Of a DNA stretch of 64,000 nt, positions 55,934 through 64,000 are shown piece by piece. The first letter of the stretch is position 1. Every line of letters begins with the position of its first letter. The DNA lies in NCBI RefSeq assembly GCF_900174485.1, contig NZ_LT837803.1, forward strand, positions 310,001 through 374,000, given 5' to 3'. The stretch is from Sterolibacterium denitrificans (GTDB taxonomy: Bacteria > Pseudomonadota > Gammaproteobacteria > Burkholderiales > Rhodocyclaceae). The translations under genes and the position numbers were made by a program. The notes under the pieces were generated by a model that worked only from the letters and a program-made list of their open reading frames with translations, was not told where the DNA came from and made no database searches.

Positions 55934-57106
55934 ATGGAACTGGAATACACCGAACGGCACCACGCCTTCCGCGCCGAAGTGCGTGAATGGCTGGCCGCCC
56001 ATGTCCCGGCCGAGCCGCTGGAGAGTTTCGACACCGAAGAGGGTTTCAAGGCCCACCGCGAATGGGAAGCCACGCTCAACACCGGCCGCTGGAGCATGGT
56101 CACCTGGCCGGTCGAGCTGGGCGGGCGCGGCTGCGACCTGATCGAATGGCTGATCTTCGAAGAGGAATACTGGCGTGCCGGCGCGCCGCTGCGCGTGAAC
56201 CAGAACGGCATCTTCCTGCTCGGCCCCACCCTCATGGAATACGGCACGCCCGAGCAGAAAAAGCGCTTCCTGCCGAAGATGGCCAATGGCGAGGAAGTCT
56301 GGGCGCAGGGCTGGTCGGAGCCCAATGCCGGCTCCGACATGGCCGCCGTGCGCACCAAGGCCATCCTCGATGCCGACGGCAAGACCTACACCATCAACGG
56401 CCAGAAGATCTGGTCCACCCGCGCGGTCTGGGCCGACTGGTGCTTCGGCCTGTTCCGCACCGATCCGGAAACCAGCAACCACCACGGCCTGACCTTCATC
56501 CTGGTGCCGCTCGACACGCCGGGCATCACCGTGCGGCCGATCAAGCAGTTGAACGGCCTGCCGGGCTTCGCCGAAGTCTTCTTCGACGACGTGAAAGTGC
56601 CCGCCGAGAATCGTCTCGGTGAAACCGGCGCAGGCTGGAAAGTGGCGATGGCCACCGCCGGCTTCGAGCGCGGCCTGATGCTGCGCTCGCCGGCCCGCTT
56701 CCAGAAGACCGCTCAGGAACTGGTTCAGCTGTATCAGGCCAACCAGGCGCAGGCCGACCGCGATCCGACCATCCGCGACGCCGTGCTGAAAGCCTGGATG
56801 GGCGCCGAGGCCTACACGCTGGCGACCTACCGCACCGCCTGCGAGCTGATGAAAGGCAAGAAGATCGGCGTGGAGTCCAGCACCAACAAGATCTTCTGGT
56901 CGGAACTCGATCAGGCCATGCACGAAACCGCGCTGGACATCCTCGCCGCGCGCGCCGAGCTGCTGCCGCATGCGCCGGATGCCGCCGGCGTCGGCAACTG
57001 GCTGGACGGCTTCCTGTTCGCCCAGGCCGGCCCGATCTATGCCGGCACCAACGAAATCCAGCGCAACATCATCGCCGAGCGCATGCTCGGCATGCCGCGC
57101 GTCTAA
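55934..57106 (+). CDS. Acyl-CoA dehydrogenase alpha subunit, FadE30/FadE31-like
   Basis: 390 aa from the ATG at 55934. WSEPNAGSDMAAVRTK, INGQKIWSTRAVWADWCFGLFR and IYAGTNEIQRNIIAERMLGMPR resemble FadE30. ATAGFERGLMLRS gives the helix-G Glu, and the MCAD Glu position is Ala. It is followed 12 bp later by a beta-type partner. It probably dehydrogenates HIP-CoA or a later ring-opened diacid CoA in C/D-ring degradation. Confidence 0.8.
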   Translation: MELEYTERHHAFRAEVREWLAAHVPAEPLESFDTEEGFKAHREWEATLNTGRWSMVTWPVELGGRGCDLIEWLIFEEEYWRAGAPLRVNQNGIFLLGPTLMEYGTPEQKKRFLPKMANGEEVWAQGWSEPNAGSDMAAVRTKAILDADGKTYTINGQKIWSTRAVWADWCFGLFRTDPETSNHHGLTFILVPLDTPGITVRPIKQLNGLPGFAEVFFDDVKVPAENRLGETGAGWKVAMATAGFERGLMLRSPARFQKTAQELVQLYQANQAQADRDPTIRDAVLKAWMGAEAYTLATYRTACELMKGKKIGVESSTNKIFWSELDQAMHETALDILAARAELLPHAPDAAGVGNWLDGFLFAQAGPIYAGTNEIQRNIIAERMLGMPRV

Positions 57107-57118
57107 GGGAGGCGCCTC

Positions 57119-58180
57119 ATGGACTTTACGTTTACCGAAGACCAGAAACTGTTTGCCGACAACATCCGCAGCGTTTTCCTCAAGGAAGTCTCGCCCGAGC
57201 TGCTGCGCGAGCTGTGGGACAGCGAAACCGGCCGCTCGGCGGCGCTGTGGAACCTGCTCGCCGAGCAGGGCCTGACCGCCTTTTCGATAGCCGAAGCCGC
57301 CGGCGGCCTGGGGCTCACCGATGTCGACTGGGTGCCGATCGCCCAGGAAGTCGGCTACTTCGCCCTGCCCGAGCCGTTGCTCGACACCGCCTGGTTGGGA
57401 GTGGGCATCCTCGCGGCCCTGCCCGACGGCGCCGCCGCCCTGCGCGACGAATGGCTGGGGCGCATCGCCGAAGGCAGCGCGCGCATCGCCATCGGCGGCC
57501 CGCTCAATCCCCTGGTGGCCGATGCCCACGTGGCCGATCTCCTGCTGCTGCACCACAACGGCGAAGTGCATGCCGTACCCCGGGCTGCGGTGAAGCTCAC
57601 CGCCAACCCCGGCATCGAACAGTCGCGCCGCCTGTTCCGCGTCGAATGGACGCCCTCGGCGCAGACGCGCATCGCCGATGCCGCGCAAGGCCAGCTCATC
57701 TGGCAGCAGACGGTGAATCGCGGCGTGCTCGCCGTGGCCGCGCAACTCATCGGCCTGGCCGGGCGCATGCTGGATATCTCGGTCGACTACAGCGTGGACC
57801 GCAAACAATTCGGCAAGCCCATCGGCTCCTTCCAGGCGCTCAAGCATTACATGGCCGACGTGGCGGTGAAAATCGAGTTTGCCCGCCCGGTGCTGCACCG
57901 CGCCGCCTATGCGCTGGCGCAGGAGCAGCAGCGCGCGGCGGTGCATGCCTCGCACGCCTTCCTCGCCGCCCTGGACGCCGCGCTCCACGCCGCCAAGAAA
58001 GGCATCCAGGTGCATGGCGCGATGGGCTACACCTGGGAAGTCGATCTGCAGATCTTCATGAAACGCGCCTGGGTGCTGGCCGCCGCCTGGGGCGACAAGG
58101 CCTTCCACAAGAGCCGCATCGCCGACTTCGTGCTGAGCGAAAAGGCGCCGCTCGGTCCCGGCCATACGTTCATCGAATAG
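57119..58180 (+). CDS. Acyl-CoA dehydrogenase beta subunit (FadE32/FadE33-like)
   Basis: 353 aa; GGGAGG before the ATG. The ACAD fold begins MDFTFTEDQKLFADNIRSVF and ends HGAMGYTWEVDLQIFMKRAW. The catalytic region reads VNRGVLAVAAQLIG, without a Glu-Arg, so a beta role beside the preceding alpha subunit is likely. It is third of three alpha/beta ACAD pairs in the window. Confidence 0.8.
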   Translation: MDFTFTEDQKLFADNIRSVFLKEVSPELLRELWDSETGRSAALWNLLAEQGLTAFSIAEAAGGLGLTDVDWVPIAQEVGYFALPEPLLDTAWLGVGILAALPDGAAALRDEWLGRIAEGSARIAIGGPLNPLVADAHVADLLLLHHNGEVHAVPRAAVKLTANPGIEQSRRLFRVEWTPSAQTRIADAAQGQLIWQQTVNRGVLAVAAQLIGLAGRMLDISVDYSVDRKQFGKPIGSFQALKHYMADVAVKIEFARPVLHRAAYALAQEQQRAAVHASHAFLAALDAALHAAKKGIQVHGAMGYTWEVDLQIFMKRAWVLAAAWGDKAFHKSRIADFVLSEKAPLGPGHTFIE

Positions 58181-58203
58181 CGCGATGAACTGATCACCAA
58201 GTC

Positions 58204-58274
58204 CGTCATTCCCGCGCAGGCGGGAATCCATGGGTCAAAGCAACGACTGGATCCCCGCCTGCGCGGGGATGACG
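58204..58274. repeat. Palindromic intergenic repeat, long form, copy 7
   Basis: 27-bp arms with a 17-bp centre, closest to copy 1 in sequence. It lies in the gap before fadA6. Confidence 0.92.
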
Positions 58275-58325
58275 CGATCGGAGACCTGGTTAACAGTTTG
58301 CTCAAAATTTTCATAAGGAGACATC

Positions 58326-59480
58326 ATGGCAGCAGCCTATATCGTAGATGCCCTGCGCTCGCCCACCGGCAAGCGCAAGGGTTCCCTCGCCAGCGTGCAT
58401 GGCGCCGACCTCGGCGCGCACGTCATCAAGGCCATCGTCGAGCGCAACGCGATTCCCGCCGAGGACTACGATGACGTGATCTTCGGCTGCGTGGACACCA
58501 TCGGCTCCCTGGCCGGCGACATCGCCCGCACCTCCTGGCTGGCCGCCGGCATGCCGCTGTCGGTGCCGGGCACGACCATCGACCGCCAGTGCGGCTCCTC
58601 GCAGCAGGCCGTGCATTTCGCCGCCCAGGCGGTGATGAGCGGCACCCAGGACGTGGTGCTGGCCGGCGGCGTGCAGACCATGACGGCGATTCCGATTTCC
58701 TCGGCCATGCTGGCCGGCCAGCAGTACGGCTTCACCACCCCGTTCGCCGAAAGCAAGGGCTGGCAGGCGCGCTTCGGCGACGCCCCGGTGAACCAGTTCT
58801 ATGCCGCCCAGCGCATCGCCGATCACTGGAAGATCACGCGCGAGGACATGGAGCGCTTCGCCCTGGAAAGCCACCGCCGCGCCCTGGCCGCCATTGCCGC
58901 CGGCCGCTTCGACCGCGAAATCGTGCCGTTCGGCGATTTCAGGATGGACGAGACGGCCCGCGAATCCACGCTGGAAAAGATGGCGACGCTGGCCCCGGTC
59001 GATCCGGCCTATCCGGGCATCACCGCCGCCGTGTCCAGTTCGACCTGCGATGCATCTTCCGCCGTGCTGGTGGTTTCCGAAGCCGCGCTGAAGCGCTACG
59101 ACCTCACGCCGCGCGCGCGCATCCATCACATCAGCGTGCTCGCCGACGATCCGATCTGGCACCTCACCGCGCCGATTCCCGCCACCAAGCGCGCCATGCA
59201 GAAGGCCGGCATGAAGCTGGAGGACATCGACGTGGTGGAAATCAACGAAGCCTTCGCCTCGGTGGTCATGGCCTGGCTGAAGGAAACCGGCTACGACCAC
59301 GCCAAGACCAACGTCAATGGCGGCGCCATCGCCCTGGGCCACCCGCTCGGCGCGTCCGGCACCAGGCTGATGACCACGCTGCTGCACGAGCTAGAGCGCA
59401 CCAAGGGCCGCTACGGCCTGCAGACGATGTGCGAAGGCGGCGGCCAGGCCAACGTCACCATCATCGAACGTCTGGGCTGA
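58326..59480 (+). CDS. fadA6: FadA6-like beta-ketoacyl-CoA thiolase
   Basis: 384 aa; AAGGAG before the ATG. Catalytic residues are intact: Cys89 in [26 protein letters not shown] with the His, and Cys in [12 protein letters not shown]. FadA6 is the thiolase of the KstR2 regulon acting late in C/D-ring degradation. A general acetyl-CoA acetyltransferase would look similar, but gene order favours the steroid role. Confidence 0.82.
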   Translation: MAAAYIVDALRSPTGKRKGSLASVHGADLGAHVIKAIVERNAIPAEDYDDVIFGCVDTIGSLAGDIARTSWLAAGMPLSVPGTTIDRQCGSSQQAVHFAAQAVMSGTQDVVLAGGVQTMTAIPISSAMLAGQQYGFTTPFAESKGWQARFGDAPVNQFYAAQRIADHWKITREDMERFALESHRRALAAIAAGRFDREIVPFGDFRMDETARESTLEKMATLAPVDPAYPGITAAVSSSTCDASSAVLVVSEAALKRYDLTPRARIHHISVLADDPIWHLTAPIPATKRAMQKAGMKLEDIDVVEINEAFASVVMAWLKETGYDHAKTNVNGGAIALGHPLGASGTRLMTTLLHELERTKGRYGLQTMCEGGGQANVTIIERLG

Positions 59481-59490
59481 TTTCCCCACG

Positions 59491-59982
59491 ATGAGCCGCC
59501 ATAAGCTGCGTCAGGAAGACCTCGAGCATTACCGCAAGCACAACCTCGGTCAGTCGCTGATCGAGGTGGCGCGCCATTTTCAGCGCCATGCGATGGAAGG
59601 CTTCATCGCCGAAGGCCATGCGGACTTGCAGACTTCGCATCAGGCCGTGCTCACTCACCTGAGCCTGTCCGGCTCGCGCCTCACCGATCTGGCCAAGCGC
59701 GCCGCGATGACCAAGCAGGCCATGGGCCAACTGGTCGACGAGGTGGAAGCGCTGGGCTATGTCGAGCGCGTGCCCGATCCGACCGACCGGCGCGCCAAGT
59801 TGGTGCGTTTCACCGACAAGGGCTGCGAGCTGATGAAGGCCGGCACCAAGGTCGGCACCTCTATCCACCAGCACTACACCCGCATCATCGGCGAAAGAAA
59901 AATGGAGCGCCTGCGCGCCCTGCTCGGCGAACTCTACGAGCGGATCCGCGCGGAAGAAAGCGGCCGGGCCACAAGGAAATAG
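59491..59982 (+). CDS. MarR-family transcription regulator
   Basis: 163 aa. The winged helix is SGSRLTDLAKRAAMTKQAMGQLVDEVEALGYVERVPDPTDRRAKLVRFT, with the conserved Asp-Arg-Arg wing. It starts 10 bp after fadA6 and is probably co-transcribed with the C/D-ring genes. It may respond to an acyl-CoA or steroid intermediate and control this operon; its site has not been identified, although the palindrome at 50199-50236 is a candidate. Confidence 0.88.
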   Translation: MSRHKLRQEDLEHYRKHNLGQSLIEVARHFQRHAMEGFIAEGHADLQTSHQAVLTHLSLSGSRLTDLAKRAAMTKQAMGQLVDEVEALGYVERVPDPTDRRAKLVRFTDKGCELMKAGTKVGTSIHQHYTRIIGERKMERLRALLGELYERIRAEESGRATRK

Positions 59983-60016
59983 GGAAATAGCCGCCACGCC
60001 CCGGCCGCTCGTATCG

Positions 60017-60063
60017 GGATCATTTTGATCCTGTTGTATCCTGTAAAAATAGAACTACAGGAT
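60017..60063. promoter_or_regulatory. Cluster of ATCCTGT half-sites before the secretion operon
   Basis: ATCCTGT occurs at 60028-60034 and 60038-60044 (10-bp period), and its complement ACAGGAT at 60057-60063. The second and third form the perfect palindrome ATCCTGTA-N10-TACAGGAT. GGATCA-TTT-TGATCC (60017-60031) overlaps the first site. The region is AT-rich and lies 126-172 bp before tpsB. Helical phasing suggests cooperative binding of a regulator. Confidence 0.5.
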
Positions 60064-60188
60064 TTTGCAGGCATTTTTTGGGTTATCCTTGCCCAAGGCA
60101 TGCTTTGTCTTGTAACACTCCCGGCTGACCTGGTATCGGGAGCGCCAACCACCCAATTTCAGAATTTCCCTTGAATCGGAGGAGCCCG

Positions 60189-61910
60189 ATGCCCGAGTTT
60201 TATCGACAAAACCCATCCCTTCTGGCCGGCTTTCTCATCCTCGCCTGCTGCGCCAGCCTGGCCCATGCGCAGGCGGTCGTTCCGCCGGATGCCGGCAGCC
60301 TGCAGCGCCAGATCGAAGCCGCCAGTCAGCCGCCAGCCGTACCTGCTACCGCGCCACAGATCGCCACCCCCATGCCCGAAGCGCAAAAGGGCGCCCAGGT
60401 CAGCGTCCAGGGCTTCAGCATCACCGGCAACAGCCTCATCGCCAGCGATGAACTGCTCGCCCTGCTGCAGGATCGCATCGGCCAGACCCTCACCCTGGCC
60501 GAACTCGAACACGCCGCCCAGCGCATTGCCGAACACTACCGCCAGCGCGGCTGGTTCGTCCGCGCCTACCTGCCGGCGCAGGACATCACCGACGGCCACA
60601 TCCGCATCCACATCGTCGAAGGCCGCTTCGACGGCGTGCGCCTGCAAACCCCGGTCAGCACACTGCGCGCCAACGCCGACTTCGTCCAGCGCATCGTCGG
60701 CAACGACCTGATCAGCGGCGAACCGCTTGCCGCCGCCCGTCTCGAACGCGGCCTGCTGCTGGCCAACGACCTGCCCGGCATCCGCGCCACCGGCATCCTC
60801 GAAGCCGGCGAACAACCCGGCACCACGGCACTGGCCCTGAGCGTCGCCGACACCCCCTTCGTCACCGGCGACCTCGGCCTCAACAACCACGGCATCAAGG
60901 CCACCGGCCGCGCCCAGCTCAGCGGCGGCCTGGCGCTCAACAACCTCGGCGGCAACGGCGACCGCCTCAGCCTGCGCGGCCTGCTCGCCCGCGACATCGC
61001 CAGCGCCGCCCTCAACTACAGCCTGCCGCTGGGCAGCAACGGCTGGCGGCTGGGCCTCAACGCCAGCCATCTCGACTACAAACTCGGCAAGCAATACAAA
61101 CCCCTGAATGCCGACGGCAAAGCCAACAGCTATGGCGCCACCCTCTCCTGGGCCGTGCTGCGCAGCAGCCGGAAAAACCTCACCCTCTCCGGCCGCATCG
61201 AACGACGCGACTACCAGGACGACATGCTCAACGCCCCGCTGCGCCGCCAGCGCATCGACGCCTTCAGTCTCGGCCTCGAGGGCGACCTCATCGACCGTTT
61301 CGGCGGCGGCGCCTACAACAGCGGCAGCCTGCAACTCACCCATGGCCGCCTCGACCTGCGCGGTCTGGCCGGCGACATTGCCCTCGACCAGGCCGGCCCG
61401 CGCGCCCAGGGCGGCTACAGCAAACTCACCCTGCGCCTGGCCCGCAACCAGACGCTGGACCAACACTGGAGTCTGCAGATCAACCTCGCCGGCCAATACG
61501 CCGACCGCAACCTCGCCTCCTCGGAAAAATTCAGCCTCGGCGGCCCTTACGGCATCCGCGCCTACCCCGTCAACGAAGCCATGGGCGACCACGGCCTGCT
61601 CGCCACCCTCGAACTGCGCCGCCTGATTGCCCAGGGCCTGACCGCCAGCGCCTTCATCGACAGTGGCCGCATCCAGCTACACCACCGCACCTGGCCCGGC
61701 TGGCAGGGCGGTGGCAGCACCCCCAACCACTACAGCCTCACCGGCGCCGGCTTCGGCCTCACCTGGAGTGCGCCCGGCAACTGGTACCTGAGTGCCGCCA
61801 TCGCCAAACCGCTGGGCAGCAACCCCGGCCGCGACCTCAACGACGCCAACAACGACGGCAGCCACCACCGTTCCACCCGGGGCTGGCTGACCCTGCACAA
61901 ATTCTTCTGA
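60189..61910 (+). CDS. TpsB outer-membrane transporter (FhaC/ShlB family)
   Basis: 573 aa; GGAGGAG precedes the ATG at 60189. A signal peptide (LLAGFLILACCASLAHAQ) is followed by a POTRA_2 domain near residues 75-155 (SVQGFSITGNSLIASDELL, HIVEGRFDGVRL). The ShlB beta-barrel has alternating strands and ends in F-F (LTLHKFF), as expected for Bam-assembled porins. FSLGGPYGIRAYPVNEAMGD is the L6 VRGY/F-like motif in the variant IRAY. It secretes and probably folds the TpsA partner encoded 11 bp downstream. Confidence 0.92.
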   Translation: MPEFYRQNPSLLAGFLILACCASLAHAQAVVPPDAGSLQRQIEAASQPPAVPATAPQIATPMPEAQKGAQVSVQGFSITGNSLIASDELLALLQDRIGQTLTLAELEHAAQRIAEHYRQRGWFVRAYLPAQDITDGHIRIHIVEGRFDGVRLQTPVSTLRANADFVQRIVGNDLISGEPLAAARLERGLLLANDLPGIRATGILEAGEQPGTTALALSVADTPFVTGDLGLNNHGIKATGRAQLSGGLALNNLGGNGDRLSLRGLLARDIASAALNYSLPLGSNGWRLGLNASHLDYKLGKQYKPLNADGKANSYGATLSWAVLRSSRKNLTLSGRIERRDYQDDMLNAPLRRQRIDAFSLGLEGDLIDRFGGGAYNSGSLQLTHGRLDLRGLAGDIALDQAGPRAQGGYSKLTLRLARNQTLDQHWSLQINLAGQYADRNLASSEKFSLGGPYGIRAYPVNEAMGDHGLLATLELRRLIAQGLTASAFIDSGRIQLHHRTWPGWQGGGSTPNHYSLTGAGFGLTWSAPGNWYLSAAIAKPLGSNPGRDLNDANNDGSHHRSTRGWLTLHKFF

Positions 61911-61921
61911 GGGAGCACGTC

Positions 61922-64000
61922 ATGAACCACGTCTACCGCCTGGTCTGGAACGCCGACACCCAGCGTTACGTCCCCGCCCCCGAAACCGCCCGCAGCCACG
62001 GCAAATCCGGCCAATCCAGCAAACCTGGTCGCCTGCGTCGCCAGGGCACGGCCCTGCTGCTGGCCGGCGTCTTCGGCCTGCCGGCCCACGCCCAGCTTGC
62101 CGCCGACGCATTGCCCACGGGCGGCGAAATCATCGCCGGCCAGGCCAGCCTGGCGCAAAGCGGCAACCAGCTCACCATCACCCAGGGCACCGACAAGGCC
62201 ATCCTCCACTGGCAGGGCTTCGACATCGGCAGCAATGCTGCGGTGAATTTCGACCAACCCTCGGCCGGTGCCGTTGCCCTCAACCGTGTGCTGGCCTCGG
62301 ACGCCAGCCGCATCGAAGGCCGCCTGACGGCCAACGGCCAGGTCTGGCTGATCAACCCCAACGGCGTGATCTTCGGCCAGGGCAGCCGGGTCGATGTCGG
62401 TGGCCTGGTGGCCTCCACCCTGGACACCACCGATGAAGACTTCCTCAGTGGCCAGGCCCGCTTCAGCCGCAACGGCGCAAACGGCGCCATCGAAAATCAC
62501 GGCAACCTCACCGCCCAGGACGGTGGCCTGATCGCGCTCCTGGCGCCACAAGTCAGCAACGACGGCATCATCACCGCAAGACTGGGCAACGTCGTCATGG
62601 CGGCGGGCGAGCGGATCACCCTGGAAGCCGGCGCCAACGGCTTCCTGCAAGTCGCCATCGACCCGGCCACGATACAGACCCTGATCGACAACCGGCAACT
62701 CATCGTCGCCGACGGTGGTCAGGTGCTGATGACCGGCAAGGCCGCCGATGCGCTGTCATCCAGCATCGTCGCCAACAGCGGCACGGTGCAGGCCAGAACC
62801 CTGCAGGAAAGGGACGGGCGCATTCTGTTGTTGGCGGATATGGAACACGGCGAAGTCCGCCACGACGGGCTGCTCGACGCCTCTGCGCCGGATGGCGGCG
62901 ATGGCGGCTTCGTCGAGACCAGCGCGGCGAAAGTCAGCCTCAGTGAGACGGCGCGGGTGACGACCAAAGCCGAGGCGGGCCAGACCGGCACCTGGCTCAT
63001 CGACCCCAACGACTACACCATCGCCGCCAGCGGCGGCGACATCACCGGCGCGCTGCTATCGACGAACCTGGGTAGTAACAACATCGAAATCCAGAGCAGC
63101 GCCGGCGGCTCGGCGGGCAACGGCGACATCAATGTCAACGACGCCGTGAGCTGGAGCGCCAACACCCTGACCCTCACCGCCGCCCGCGACATCAACATCA
63201 ACGCGGTGATGACGGCCAGCGGCGACTCGCAACTGGTCATGAACACCGGCACCGCCAATGGCAGCGATGCCGCCGTGGCCGACGGCCGGGTGCGGGTCGG
63301 TCTGTCACCGGGCGAGGCCAACGGCTTCGCCGGCCGGGTGGATTTCCCGGATCGGTCGGGGTCCGGCTTCCTGACCATCAACGGCAGCGGCTATTACGTT
63401 CTGGGAGTCAATGACCTGGGTGTGGCGGGGGATGCCACCACCACCACGCTCCAGGGCATCAAGAACAACCTGGTCGGCAAGTATGCCCTGGGCGCAAACA
63501 TCGACGCCAGCTCGACTGTTGATTGGCACGGTGGCGCGGGTTTCATGCCCATCGGCGACAACTCGTATTCATTCACCGGCCATCTCAACGGCCTGGGCCA
63601 TGTGATCGACGGGCTTTACATCAATCGCCCGAGCGGAGCCAACAATGTCGGCCTGATCAGCACCACGCGCGGTTATGGTCACGACCCTGAAATCAGCAAC
63701 CTCGGTCTGACCAACGTCGATATCACTGGTCCATCCATAGTCGGCGGGCTAGTTGGCCAGGTCATAGAAAATCTTGACGTTCATAACGTACATGTCAGTG
63801 GCGATGTCCGGGGCACTTCTTCCTATATTGGCGGCCTGATTGGCTTTATTAGTTTCTATGCTCCGGTGCATATCAGCCACGCTTTTTCCAGTGCCAATGT
63901 CTTCGGTAAGTATAATGTGGGTGGCCTGATCGGCTATGCGTCAACCTGCTGTTACAGCAACATTCCTCTGCTTGTCGAAAATTCGGGAACAGCCGGTACA
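61922..64000 (+). CDS. TpsA exoprotein, filamentous-haemagglutinin type with GLUG-like repeats (partial)
   Basis: The frame opens at the ATG at 61922 and stays open for 693 codons to the window edge; the C-terminus is missing. The N-terminus is an extended signal peptide (MNHVYRLVWNADTQRYVP) with a hydrophobic core ending near AHAQ. The TPS haemagglutination domain follows: NPNGVIFGQGSRVDVGGLVAST near residues 142-163. From about residue 540, GLUG-like strands appear (FTGHLNGLGHVIDGLYI, IVGGLVGQV, YIGGLIGF, NVGGLIGY). Base composition drops toward the end. Likely a secreted beta-helical adhesin. Confidence 0.9.
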   Translation, partial: MNHVYRLVWNADTQRYVPAPETARSHGKSGQSSKPGRLRRQGTALLLAGVFGLPAHAQLAADALPTGGEIIAGQASLAQSGNQLTITQGTDKAILHWQGFDIGSNAAVNFDQPSAGAVALNRVLASDASRIEGRLTANGQVWLINPNGVIFGQGSRVDVGGLVASTLDTTDEDFLSGQARFSRNGANGAIENHGNLTAQDGGLIALLAPQVSNDGIITARLGNVVMAAGERITLEAGANGFLQVAIDPATIQTLIDNRQLIVADGGQVLMTGKAADALSSSIVANSGTVQARTLQERDGRILLLADMEHGEVRHDGLLDASAPDGGDGGFVETSAAKVSLSETARVTTKAEAGQTGTWLIDPNDYTIAASGGDITGALLSTNLGSNNIEIQSSAGGSAGNGDINVNDAVSWSANTLTLTAARDININAVMTASGDSQLVMNTGTANGSDAAVADGRVRVGLSPGEANGFAGRVDFPDRSGSGFLTINGSGYYVLGVNDLGVAGDATTTTLQGIKNNLVGKYALGANIDASSTVDWHGGAGFMPIGDNSYSFTGHLNGLGHVIDGLYINRPSGANNVGLISTTRGYGHDPEISNLGLTNVDITGPSIVGGLVGQVIENLDVHNVHVSGDVRGTSSYIGGLIGFISFYAPVHISHAFSSANVFGKYNVGGLIGYASTCCYSNIPLLVENSGTAGT

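Noticed and set aside
53659-58274. Possible CRISPR array made of the repeated palindromes
   Set aside because: Copies are 0.9-2.3 kb apart, separated by genes, and differ in centre length; there are no regular spacers or cas genes.
60118-60142. CTCCCG...CGGGAG hairpin before tpsB as a c-di-GMP riboswitch
   Set aside because: Only a six-pair stem; conserved riboswitch core bases were not found.
60159-61592. 477-codon antisense frame over tpsB
   Set aside because: Ala/Val/Glu-rich shadow; the plus-strand frame has a signal peptide, POTRA and a barrel.

Overview
The window is high-GC, gene-dense DNA that most likely comes from a betaproteobacterium. Supporting signs are the DUF971-ubiE-Tim44-ubiJ ubiquinone block, ftsY-ftsE-ftsX, rsmD-coaD-ferredoxin-mutM, a 1259-aa DUF3683 FAD/Fe-S oxidoreductase, and rpoH preceded by a perfect CIRCE operator. 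A large set of steroid-catabolism genes points to a cholesterol/steroid degrader such as Sterolibacterium or a close relative. That genus guess is inference from gene content; no database search was run.

Layout. 1-2 kb: 3' end of mpl, a SCO1/SenC copper chaperone, and rpoH (minus strand) with CIRCE. 2.2-4.1 kb: a two-gene restriction-modification system that looks acquired. 4.5-12 kb: DUF3683 oxidoreductase, HIT protein, an unrecognised 559-aa protein with a possible PilZ-like C-terminus, and a DUF4143 AAA ATPase behind a palindromic site. 12.1-15 kb: ubiquinone genes. 15-19.7 kb (mixed strands): mechanosensitive channel, a DapB-like protein lacking the catalytic His, a universal-stress protein and an orphan MASE1 histidine kinase. 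19.7-31 kb: a bidirectional terminator, tRNA-Ser(CGA), ftsXEY, two M16 peptidase genes, rsmD, coaD, ferredoxin, mutM and a giant AsmA-like DUF748 protein.

31.2-45.7 kb (mostly minus strand) is a steroid side-chain catabolic locus. In transcription order it starts with chsH2-chsH1-ltp2-chsE1-chsE2, the same gene set as the actinobacterial igr operon that removes the last C-17 side-chain carbons. It continues with a FATP-type acyl-CoA synthetase, a CrtI-like FAD oxidoreductase and an MBL-fold hydrolase. A divergent DUF385 deazaflavin-type reductase follows, then a second acyl-CoA dehydrogenase pair with its own acyl-CoA synthetase. 46-50 kb is a housekeeping interlude: DUF488, uracil-DNA glycosylase-like, HtrA/DegQ protease and an HDOD signalling pair. 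50.3-60 kb (plus strand) carries the C/D-ring set ipdA-ipdB-DUF35-thiolase-ipdC-echA20-ACAD alpha-ACAD beta-fadA6 and a MarR regulator. Together the two blocks would take a steroid side chain and the hydrindane rings down to central-metabolism acyl-CoAs. Not seen in this window: A/B-ring enzymes, an IpdF-type SDR, a clear FadD3 and a KstR-type regulator.

A family of palindromic repeats (units of 28 bp and 62-72 bp) occupies gene gaps throughout 34-58 kb and was not seen elsewhere in the window. The window ends in a two-partner secretion system: TpsB followed by the first 693 codons of a TpsA exoprotein with GLUG-like repeats. Its leader contains a cluster of ATCCTGT half-sites.
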